13,450 bases of DNA. Source: DATEJJ01 sp051986465. GTDB taxonomy: Bacteria > Actinomycetota > Actinomycetes > Mycobacteriales > Micromonosporaceae. Numbering within the stretch: the stretch's first letter is position 1; every line of letters starts with the position of its first letter. This document shows, one piece after another, positions 1 through 6,438 of this stretch. Below the pieces are notes generated by a model. That model was not told the DNA's origin. It saw nothing but the letters and a program-made list of their open reading frames with translations, and made no database searches. The stretch covers positions 1 through 13,450 of the forward strand of contig JBPYFB010000087.1 in assembly GCA_051986465.1 (NCBI GenBank), in the 5' to 3' direction. The position numbers and the translations under genes are program-made.

Positions 1-540
1 GTCGCCCGCTGCGCTCGTCCCAGACCTCATGTCCTTGCCATGGTGACCGGCACACCGCGACCGATGCGCAGCGGTAGATCCGTTCTACGCCAGAAAACCG
101 AGCAATCGCGAGGTGGCACCCCACAGCCTCCATTTTCGGCGTAGACCGCGACAATCCACAGGAAACCCCGACTGGGGCGACTGTCACGAGGAGCGGAGGC
201 CCCGCCCCTTCATCTCATCAGGCTGGCACTGCTTACCCAGGTCCCCCGTCACTCACTGACCGGCTCGTCCCGCCCCGCCGCGGCGCCTTGTCGCGCGCGG
301 CGGGCCGGGACGCGCACCGCCGGCGCCTGCGGGCTAACGCGGTGGCGATGAGGATATCGAGGAGGTCCGGGAACTCCGGCCCGGCAGCGCGCCAGATCTG
401 CGGGTACTGCACGCGCCGAGCGGATGTTCCTGAAACAAGGGGATAGTTGGCAGTCGATGCTCGCGAAGCGGCGCCTCTGCTGCCAGTACGCCGCTTGTTC
501 GCACCGTTGGTGCGCCCGGTGGTCCGTTCGGGTTGACGCC
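1..540. other. Upstream noncoding stretch, no gene supported
   Basis: I find no convincing gene here. Open frames on the minus strand cross it and run into the 5' end of the GH5 gene, but they are Arg/Pro/Ser-rich and match no family I recognise. One stem-loop is visible: CCCGCCGCG (274-282) pairs with CGCGGCGGG (296-304) around a 13-nt loop, without a T-tract. A short CCCC-GACT-GGGG hairpin lies at 166-177. Either could be a weak terminator for something upstream; neither is strong evidence. Confidence 0.5.
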
Positions 541-545
541 AGATA

Positions 546-560
546 TTGACAAGCTTGACA
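546..560 (+). promoter_or_regulatory. Candidate -35 region (two TTGACA hexamers)
   Basis: Two exact TTGACA hexamers lie at 546-551 and 555-560, the only such pair in the otherwise GC-rich leader. They are about 75-90 bp upstream of the GTG start of the first glycoside hydrolase gene and just upstream of the LacI-type operator. No good -10 hexamer follows at 16-18 bp (TGCTCT at 578-583 is poor), so the transcription start is unknown. Placing the operator downstream of the promoter core would fit repression by blocking transcription. Confidence 0.4.
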
Positions 561-598
561 ACGAGCGGGGGTCGTGCTGCTCTGTACCGGTCCGCAAA

Positions 599-612
599 TG
601 TTAACGGTAACA
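599..612. promoter_or_regulatory. LacI-family-type operator
   Basis: TGTTAACGGTAACA is a 14-bp near-perfect palindrome with a central CG; only one base pair (604/607) breaks the symmetry. It differs by one base from TGTTAACGTTAACA, the kind of site used by LacI/GalR-family repressors in front of actinobacterial glycoside hydrolase genes. A further inverted repeat, AACGGTA (603-609) with TACCGTT (617-623), overlaps its right half. The site ends 22 bp before the start codon. No LacI-family repressor gene is in the window, so the regulator and inducer are unknown. Confidence 0.65.
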
Positions 613-634
613 ATCGTACCGTTGAGGAGGAGAC

Positions 635-2094
635 GTGACTCTCCCCAGTGACCGATTCCGGCGGCTCGGCCTGGCTGGTCTCGCGCTCGCGCTGGTCCTC
701 GGGGGCTACGCCGGTCTCCAGTTGACTACCGCCTCGCCGGCCCACGCCGCGACCAGCCAGTTCCACGGAGTGAACTGGGCCGACCCGAACGACAACTTCA
801 TCACCCGGCCGAACGTCCCCGTTGGACTGTCCACATCGGACAGCTATGCGACCGTCTACGCGAAGGCGACCGCGATCCTCAAGGGATTCCAGGCACTAGG
901 CGCGAACACCGTCCGGATGGCATCAACACCTGGACCACGTCGTCCTCGTGGTGGAACAGCCTCGTCGGCGCCTACGACGCCGCCAACGCGCTGGGCATGA
1001 ACCTCATCATCGCACCGTGGCTGCAGGGCGGCAAGATCAGTGACACCAACGCGTTCAACGCGATGTGGGACGTCGTCATCAACAAGTACCGCAACAACTC
1101 GAACGTCTACTTCGACATGATGAACGAGCCGTACGGGTACAACGCCACGGACCTGACCAACGCCGAGGCGGCGTGGGTCTCCCGATACTCGAGCGTGCCG
1201 CGCAGCCGGCTGATTCTGCCGGGGCTATGGTCGGACCAGAACCTGTGCTCCGTCGGCGGTGACTCCCGGCTGTCCGGCACGCTGCTGTCGCTGCACATCT
1301 ACGGCATGTTCGGCGACTCGCACACCACCGAGGCCGCGTGGGTCACCGATCTGCAGAACAACCTCTGCGGGTACGCTTCGCGGACCGTCATCACCGAGTT
1401 CGGTGTACCGATGAACACGGGCGTCAACTACAACGGGCCCAAGGACGGCAACAACGATCTGTCGTACCTGTACGCGGTGACCGACACCGCGCGCAGCCAG
1501 GGCATCGGCACGGTGCTGTGGGTCGGTGTCAAGGAGACCAACCAGACCTCCGGGCCGGGCCCGTGCGAAAACGCCTCATGCGCCATCACCACGGTCAACG
1601 GCAGCGGCACCAACCTGTCCCTCTCGCTCAACAACCAGTCCGGCCTGGACCGGCTGCAGTACGGCTGGGGTGTGGGCAGTAACCCCGGCGGCGGGGGTGG
1701 CGGCGGGACGTCGTTCGCGCTACGCGGCAACGGTTCCGGCCGCTGCCTTGACGTGACCGGCCGGGCGACGACCAACGGTACCGCGGTCGAGATCTGGGAC
1801 TGTAACGGCGGGACTAACCAGCAGTGGACGTCGCTGTCCAACGGCGCCCTGCAGGTCTACGGCAACAAGTGCCTGGACGTCCCCGGCCACGCCACCGCCC
1901 AGGGTACGAAGGTCGAGATCTGGGACTGCAACGGCGGGACGAACCAGCAGTGGACGCTGAACTCCGACGGTACGATCGTCGGGCGCGAGTCCGGGCTGTG
2001 CTTGGATGTCTCCGGCGCCAGTACGGCGAACGGCACCGCGGTCGACATCTGGGGCTGCAATGGCGGCAGCAACCAGAAGTGGACGCGACAATGA
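635..2094 (+). pseudogene. Secreted GH5-like glycoside hydrolase with C-terminal CBM13 trefoil, frameshifted near 920
   Basis: The gene starts with GTG at 635 after GAGGAGGAG. A Sec signal peptide (hydrophobic core about residues 12-30, SPAHA-A cleavage near 38) leads to FHGVNWADPNDNF and GANTVRM, the start of a clan GH-A barrel. After ATG 917-919 the frame is lost. Reading resumes one frame over at ATC 922 (INTWTTSSSWWNSL...), so one inserted base would restore a 486-aa protein. The downstream part has the NEP acid/base Glu (GAG 1126-1128), a LHIY motif, the ITEFG nucleophile Glu (GAG 1396-1398), a Gly linker and three ricin-type repeats ending NQQWT, NQQWT and NQKWT. The family is cellulase-like; substrate and GH5 subfamily cannot be fixed. 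It overlaps the next gene by 4 nt. As read, the shifted frame stops at 998-1000, overlapping ATG 997. A sequencing error is possible. Confidence 0.8.
1732..2091 (+). repeat. Three ricin-type (QxW) repeats of the first hydrolase
   Basis: The 3' part of the first hydrolase gene encodes three trefoil repeats of about 42 codons. GTCGAGATCTGGGACTG recurs at 1786 and 1912, exactly 126 bp apart, and both copies are followed by an almost identical stretch ending in CAGCAGTGGACG. The third repeat (GTCGACATCTGGGGCTG) is more diverged. Each repeat has a CLDV Cys and a C-N-G-G Cys, as in canonical sugar-binding CBM13 modules. Confidence 0.75.
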
Positions 2095-3542
2095 CCGCCT
2101 ACCGGGCGACCGCATCCAGGCTGTTGATGGTGTGCGCGCTCGCCGCTGCGGCGGTCGCGACCGTCGGTCCGCGTCAGGCCCACGCGTCCACGGGCCTGTT
2201 CCGGGGGGTCAACTGGGCCGACCAACGGGACAACTTCGTCAACGGTGTGCTCTATCCGTCCGGGCTCAGCTCCTCGGACACGTACTCCTCTGCGTCCACA
2301 GTGGCGAACCAGGTGGTCGGCCAGATGTACTCGATCACCGGCGCGAACACAGTCCGCATGCCAGTCAACGAACCCACCACCTCCAGCTACTGGGGTACCT
2401 ACACCGGTGCGATCGACACGGCGCTGTCCAAGGGAAACGTGATCCTGGCCTACTGGGCTTACAGCGGCGGGAAGCCGCCGAACACCACGAGCTTCTACCA
2501 GATGTGGGACACGATCGTCGGCAAGTATGGCAGCACCTCCAACGCCTACTTCGAGGTCATCAATGAACCCTACGGACTGAATACCGCCGACCTGGACAAC
2601 CTCTACAACGCCTGGCTCAACCGGTACCCCGGCGTCCCTCGAGGCCACGTGATCCTCGACGGCGGCGGCCTGGCCCAGAACGGGGCCGCGGTCGGCAACG
2701 ACAGCCGCCTGAACAACACCCTGATCGCTATCCACGACTACTCGTTCTTCGTCAGCCCGCCTTACACCAGCGAATCGCAGTGGGCCGACCACCTCGCCGG
2801 TGAGATCGGCGGCTTCGCCAGCCGGACCGTCGTCACCGAATGGGGCGGCCCGATGAGCCCGGGCAGCAAGAACGGCGTCAACTACGACACGATCGACTAC
2901 AGTGTCCCGGGTACGAACTACTTCGACGACTACGTGCGGGGCATGAGCATCGAGTTGCGCTCCCTCGGTGTCGGCAGCGTCTACTGGCCAGGTCTGCGCG
3001 ATGGCGACTGGTACAGCATGACCAGCAAGACCGGGACCGGAGCCGGAATCCGGCTCTCCCTGGTCAACGCCTCCGGCCTGACGCGCCTGCAGTACGCCTG
3101 GGGTATCGGTGACGGTGGAGGTGGTGGCGGAACATACGTCGAGATTCGCAACGTCGCAACCGGTCTGTGCGTCGACGGGGCCGGCGGTACCACCAACGGC
3201 GCCAACGCCAAGCAGTCCATCTGCGCCAGCGGCACCAACAACCAGCAGTGGACGATCGTGACCGACGGAAGCTACGTGCGTATCCGCAACCGCGCCACCG
3301 GCCAGTTCCTCGATGGCATGGGCCGGACATCCAACGGTTCCGCAGCCGGCCAGTGGTCCGACACCAACAGCAACAACCAGCAGTGGACCGTGGCGGCCAA
3401 CGGAAGCAACGTGCGTATCCGCAACCGCGCCACCGGCCTCTACGCGGATGGCATGGGTCGCACCGGCAGTGGCTCGGACCTCGGCCAGTGGTCCGACACC
3501 AACAGCAACAACCAACAGTGGAGCGTCGTCACCACGAGCTGA
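2091..3542 (+). CDS. Secreted GH5-like glycoside hydrolase with C-terminal ricin-type trefoil
   Basis: This intact 483-aa paralogue of the preceding gene presumably cleaves a beta-linked plant polysaccharide outside the cell. Its ATG overlaps the upstream stop (ATGA, 2091-2094), suggesting translational coupling. The signal peptide is residues 1-32, ending QAHA. The catalytic barrel spans about 35-340: GVNWAD, GANTVRM, acid/base E159 in INEP, H215 in AIHDY, nucleophile E250 in VTEWGGP and W299 in VYWPG. These match the clan GH-A/GH5 layout; the two Glu assignments are by motif. A Gly-rich linker (341-347) leads to a beta-trefoil with three QQW repeats near W387, W432 and W477. Only the first repeat keeps Cys residues, unlike the Cys-rich trefoil of the neighbour. 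Control is probably through the operator at 599-612. Cellulase versus mannanase or another beta-glycanase cannot be decided here. Confidence 0.85.
   Translation: MTAYRATASRLLMVCALAAAAVATVGPRQAHASTGLFRGVNWADQRDNFVNGVLYPSGLSSSDTYSSASTVANQVVGQMYSITGANTVRMPVNEPTTSSYWGTYTGAIDTALSKGNVILAYWAYSGGKPPNTTSFYQMWDTIVGKYGSTSNAYFEVINEPYGLNTADLDNLYNAWLNRYPGVPRGHVILDGGGLAQNGAAVGNDSRLNNTLIAIHDYSFFVSPPYTSESQWADHLAGEIGGFASRTVVTEWGGPMSPGSKNGVNYDTIDYSVPGTNYFDDYVRGMSIELRSLGVGSVYWPGLRDGDWYSMTSKTGTGAGIRLSLVNASGLTRLQYAWGIGDGGGGGGTYVEIRNVATGLCVDGAGGTTNGANAKQSICASGTNNQQWTIVTDGSYVRIRNRATGQFLDGMGRTSNGSAAGQWSDTNSNNQQWTVAANGSNVRIRNRATGLYADGMGRTGSGSDLGQWSDTNSNNQQWSVVTTS
3274..3538 (+). repeat. Near-identical tandem trefoil repeats of the second hydrolase
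   Basis: Two adjacent 135-bp units (3274-3408 and from 3409) encode the second and third trefoil repeats. They share long identical blocks, such as GTGCGTATCCGCAACCGCGC near their starts and GGCCAGTGGTCCGACACCAA near their ends. The first trefoil repeat, around 3139-3260, is clearly more diverged. The near-identity at synonymous positions suggests a recent internal duplication or gene conversion. Confidence 0.75.
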
Positions 3543-3562
3543 CCGCCTCGCCAGACCCGTGT

Positions 3563-3645
3563 CGTGTCAAGCGGTACGTGTCAAGTCCACCAGATGCTTG
3601 ACGTTTCCGTCCCAGCTGATGCTGGACACCTGGCCTAGGAAACGT
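3563..3645. repeat. Direct repeats and nested hairpin, possible mobile-element end or terminator
   Basis: CGTGTCAAG occurs twice (3563-3571 and 3577-3585). GTCAAGC (3566-3572) is inverted as GCTTGAC (3596-3602). Next, ACGTTTCC (3601-3608) pairs with GGAAACGT (3638-3645), enclosing GTCCCAGC-TGAT-GCTGGAC (3609-3627), a 7-bp stem with one bulge. The block sits about 20 bp after the stop of the second hydrolase and about 115 bp before a transposase remnant. A transcription terminator or the end of a lost insertion sequence are both possible; no T-tract follows. Confidence 0.5.
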
Positions 3646-3760
3646 AGGGGTTTGTGCGGCGTGCCAGCGGGGGCAGACCGCGGTGAGTAACGGCGTGGAC
3701 GGGTTGCCGTGCGGTCGGGATGATCGTGGCGTGAGCCGCACGAAGCCGGTCGGGCTGGGG

Positions 3761-4063
3761 GTGATCTCCGCGTTGACACGCATGTGCCGGCGTGGCTGCG
3801 TGCCCATCGTCTGGTCACCCCGGGCACGCTGCTCGGGTGGCATCGGCGGCTGGTCGCGTGGCGGTGGACGTATCCGAGACGACCCGGCCGCCCGAAGGTC
3901 AGCGAGGAGATCCGGGACCTGGTGCTGCGGCTGGCCCGGGACGATCCGGGCTGGGGGCACCGCAGGATCCAGGGTGAGCTGGTGGGGTTGGGGTACCGGG
4001 TGGGTGCCGGCACGATCCGCCGGATCCTGGCCGCCCGCGGCAGTGGCCCGCCCAGCAAGGCCG
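3761..4063 (+). pseudogene. Truncated, frameshifted integrase-type transposase fragment
   Basis: The fragment covers only the middle of an rve/DDE integrase-type transposase like those of the IS3/IS481 group. Frame 2 reads VISALTRM (3761-3784). One base is then missing, and frame 1 continues PAWLRAHRLVTPGTLLGWHRR, GRPKVSEEIRDLVLRLARD, GWGHRRIQGEL and TIRRILAARG to about 4050. These are the helix-turn-helix modules typical of the N-terminal half. The N-terminus and the whole catalytic DDE core are absent; after RILAARG the sequence no longer resembles the family. It is therefore inactive. It separates the hydrolase pair from the two-component system. No terminal repeats could be assigned to it with confidence. 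Confidence 0.7.
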
Positions 4064-4209
4064 CAATCTCAGCGTCCACCCATGCACCAGCCTGGCACGG
4101 TGATTGACCTGAACGCGCCGATCCAGCGAAGACGGGCTTGGATCTGGATGATTCGGTAGCGTCGGCGGGTCACGTGAGCTAACCCGGTAGCGGCAACGCG
4201 GGCCGCAGG

Positions 4210-5598
4210 TCAGCCGCTGGCGGGCAGGCGTAGCTGGATCCGAAGCCCCGGCCCGGCGTTCGCGGCGGTCACCGCACCCCGGTGCGCGGCCGCCACCTCC
4301 GCCACAATCGCGAGCCCGAGCCCGGAGCCGGCGGCCCGCTCCGGGACGGCGCGGTAGAACCGGTCGAACAGTCGGGGCAGTGCGGCCTCCGGTACGCCGG
4401 GGCCGTCGTCGGCGACGTCGAGCACCGCATACCCGCCGTCGCGGCGCAGCGCGACCGACGCGGTCGTCCCGGCCGGCGTGTGGATCCGGACGTTCGCCAG
4501 CAGGTTGTCCACCGCGCGGCGCAGCAGCTCGGCGTCCCCGGTGACCCGGACCTCGCTGGCGACGTCGGTGTGCCAGTGGTGCTCCGGGCCGGCGTCCCGA
4601 GCGTCGCGGATCCGGTCGGTCACCAGCGTGCCCAGCTCTATTGGGCGGGGCACCAGCGGGGGGTGCTGGTCCAGCCGGGCCAGGCGCAGCATGTCATCGA
4701 CGAGGCCGCTCATCCGCTGCGCGCTGACCCGGATCCGGCGCATCGCCTCGTCGACCTGCCCGGGGCCGTGCAGTGCGCCCTGCTCGTACAGTTCGGCGTG
4801 GGCCAGCAGGGACGCCAGCGGGGTACGCAACTCGTGGCTGGCGTCGGCGAAGAAGCGCTGTACCAGCCGCTGGTTGGCCTCCTGCTCGCGGACTGCCGCC
4901 TCGATTCGGGCGAGCATCTGGTTCAACGCCACGCCCAGCCGGCCCACCTCGCTGTGCGGGTCCTCCGGAGCCACCCGGTCCGACAGGTCGCCGCCGCTGA
5001 TCCGGTCGGCCCGTCCGGCCATCGCCTCCAGCGGACGCAGCCCGTGGCGCACCACCGCGGTCCCGGTCAAGCCGAGCACCAGCAGGGCGACCGCGGTACC
5101 AGCGGCGAGCACTCCGATGAGGTGGTGTATCCGCCCGGCGACGGTGTCGAGGTTGGCCGCAGCGACCAGGATTCCGGCGGATGTGGACACCGCGTGCAGC
5201 CGGAAGCTGCCGTGCCCGTCGCTGCCGGGTACGGTCAGCCACGCGCCCGAGCCGGCCACGGCGGTCAGGTCGGCGGGCAACCGCGGGCCGGCGTGCGGGT
5301 CCCCCGCGACCACCTGGACCGCGCCGTCCGCGGTGACCACCGCCAGGTAGTAGCCGCCGCTGACCACCTCCGACCGGTGCCCGGCCCGGGCGTCGGCCAG
5401 CAGGTCACCGGCCCGGCCGGCGTTGCTGGCCAGCGCGTGCGTGATTACCGCATCGGTCTCGGCTAGCTCGAAGTCGCGCAGCAGCAGCAGGGTGGCCACG
5501 TTGAAGCCGGCGAGCACCAGTACCGTGATCGTGAGCAGCGAGGTCAGCAGCCGGTGGCGCAGCGGCCGGTGCCGTGCGGCGAGCCGGCCGCGCGTCAC
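4210..5598 (-). CDS. Sensor histidine kinase of a two-component system
   Basis: This 462-aa membrane kinase should autophosphorylate on His and pass the phosphate to the regulator encoded just upstream. I chose the GTG at 5598 because it overlaps the regulator stop (GTGA); the open frame continues further 5' but only inside the regulator gene. TM1 is about residues 17-40, then an extracytoplasmic sensor of about 118 aa, TM2 about 160-184, and a HAMP domain to about 237. The phosphoacceptor is H255 in DASHELRTPL. The ATPase domain has the N box (DNLLANV, N365), G1 (DVADDGPGVP, about 394-403), an F box (LFDRFYR) and G2 (GSGLGLAIV, 424-432). All key motifs are intact. It is an EnvZ/TrcS-like kinase by layout. 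The sensor domain matches nothing I can name, so the signal is unknown. Confidence 0.92.
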   Translation of the reverse strand: MTRGRLAARHRPLRHRLLTSLLTITVLVLAGFNVATLLLLRDFELAETDAVITHALASNAGRAGDLLADARAGHRSEVVSGGYYLAVVTADGAVQVVAGDPHAGPRLPADLTAVAGSGAWLTVPGSDGHGSFRLHAVSTSAGILVAAANLDTVAGRIHHLIGVLAAGTAVALLVLGLTGTAVVRHGLRPLEAMAGRADRISGGDLSDRVAPEDPHSEVGRLGVALNQMLARIEAAVREQEANQRLVQRFFADASHELRTPLASLLAHAELYEQGALHGPGQVDEAMRRIRVSAQRMSGLVDDMLRLARLDQHPPLVPRPIELGTLVTDRIRDARDAGPEHHWHTDVASEVRVTGDAELLRRAVDNLLANVRIHTPAGTTASVALRRDGGYAVLDVADDGPGVPEAALPRLFDRFYRAVPERAAGSGLGLAIVAEVAAAHRGAVTAANAGPGLRIQLRLPASG

Positions 5599-6305
5599 GC
5601 GGGACCGCGCAAGCCGAACCCGACGCCGCGCTCGGTGTGGATCAGGTCCGGACCGTGCCGGCCGAGTTTGCGGCGCAGGTAGCTGACGTAGGTCGCGACG
5701 ACCGTGCTGGACCCGCCGAAGTCGTAGCTCCACACGTGCCGCAGCAACTGCTCGCGGGTCAGCGTCCGGCCGGGGTTGAGCATGAGGTATCGCAGCAGCC
5801 GGAACTCGGTGCGCGACAACGGGACCAGGTGCCCGGCCCGGCGTACCTGGTACGTGTCCTGGTTCAACTCGACGTCGGCGAAGCGCAGCACGGCGGGCCG
5901 CTCAGGCCGGGTGCGGCGCAGCACCGAGCCGATCCGGGCGGCGAGCTCGGCCAGCCCGAACGGCTTGGTCAGGTAGTCGTCGCCGCCCAGCGTCAGGCCG
6001 GTCACCTTGTCCTGCTGGCTGTCCCGGGCGGTGAGGAAGATGACTGGGGTGGCCGCGCCGCCCTCGCGCAGCCGCCGCACGACGTCGAACCCGTCGAGGT
6101 CGGGCAGCAGCACGTCCAACACGACGAGGTCGGGCTCACGCTCCCGGGCCAGCCGCAGGGCCGCCGTGCCAGTGCCGGCGGTCTCCACGTCGTACCCCAG
6201 GAAGCGCAGCGACGCGGCCACGGCGTCGCACAGGAACGGCTCGTCGTCCACCACCAGCAGCCGCCCCTGGGCTTGGACCGATGCGGACGCCACGGCGGAG
6301 GTCAC
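5595..6305 (-). CDS. OmpR/PhoB-family response regulator
   Basis: This is a 236-aa DNA-binding regulator, the partner of the downstream histidine kinase (4-nt overlap). The receiver domain (about 14-130) has acidic D20/D21, phosphoacceptor D64 in VVLDVLLPDLDG, T92 and K114 in LTKPFG. A winged-helix effector domain follows (about 138-234) with LSRTEFRLLRYL, LTREQLLRHVW and the recognition region VVATYVSYLRRKLG, then HTERGVGFGL. I chose GTG 6305 because it leaves about ten residues before the receiver; the frame stays open to 6440, and a start at the Met 12 codons upstream is possible. Its promoter region, shared with the divergent dehydrogenase gene, contains a 15-bp inverted repeat that is a plausible binding site. 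It resembles TrcR/CutR-type regulators; the target genes are inferred. Confidence 0.92.
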   Translation of the reverse strand: MTSAVASASVQAQGRLLVVDDEPFLCDAVAASLRFLGYDVETAGTGTAALRLAREREPDLVVLDVLLPDLDGFDVVRRLREGGAATPVIFLTARDSQQDKVTGLTLGGDDYLTKPFGLAELAARIGSVLRRTRPERPAVLRFADVELNQDTYQVRRAGHLVPLSRTEFRLLRYLMLNPGRTLTREQLLRHVWSYDFGGSSTVVATYVSYLRRKLGRHGPDLIHTERGVGFGLRGPA

Positions 6306-6350
6306 CCGTCCATCCCAGCACACCGGCCGGGCGCCGCGCATGGCCGCGTG

Positions 6351-6416
6351 CGTGTGAGTTCCGTGTGGGTCGGCGTTCACACGCGTTTGCCCGGCGGTTG
6401 GCACGGAACTCACACG
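6351..6416. promoter_or_regulatory. 15-bp perfect inverted repeat in divergent promoter region
   Basis: CGTGTGAGTTCCGTG (6351-6365) is repeated in perfect inverted orientation as CACGGAACTCACACG (6402-6416), with 36 bp between the arms. A third related box, TTCACACG (6376-6383), lies between them in the same orientation as the right arm (CTCACACG, 6409-6416), 33 bp apart, about three helical turns. The cluster fills the 133-bp gap between the response regulator and dehydrogenase starts. OmpR-family proteins bind repeated half-sites, so autoregulation plus control of the divergent operon is the simplest reading. A hairpin in a leader RNA is an alternative. Confidence 0.7.
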
Positions 6417-6438
6417 GGCAGCGGGTTGCCTGTGCGTC

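Noticed and set aside
233..766. Long minus-strand open frame across the promoter and 5' end of the first hydrolase
   Set aside because: It overlaps the signal peptide region antisense, is Arg/Ser-rich and matches no family; typical for GC-rich DNA.
1824..2090. In-frame 5' extension of the second hydrolase
   Set aside because: The signal peptide begins at ATG 2091, and the extension would overlap the trefoil of the first hydrolase in another frame.
1857..3515. 552-codon minus-strand open frame antisense to the second hydrolase
   Set aside because: It is the mirror of a well-supported secreted enzyme gene; composition is Val/Gly/Ala-biased with no recognisable domains.
3274..3538. CRISPR-like or satellite repeat
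   Set aside because: The two 135-bp units are in-frame protein repeats of a trefoil, with no spacers.
4100..4209. Terminator for the histidine kinase gene
   Set aside because: Only a 5-bp CGGGT/ACCCG inverted repeat was found; too weak to call.
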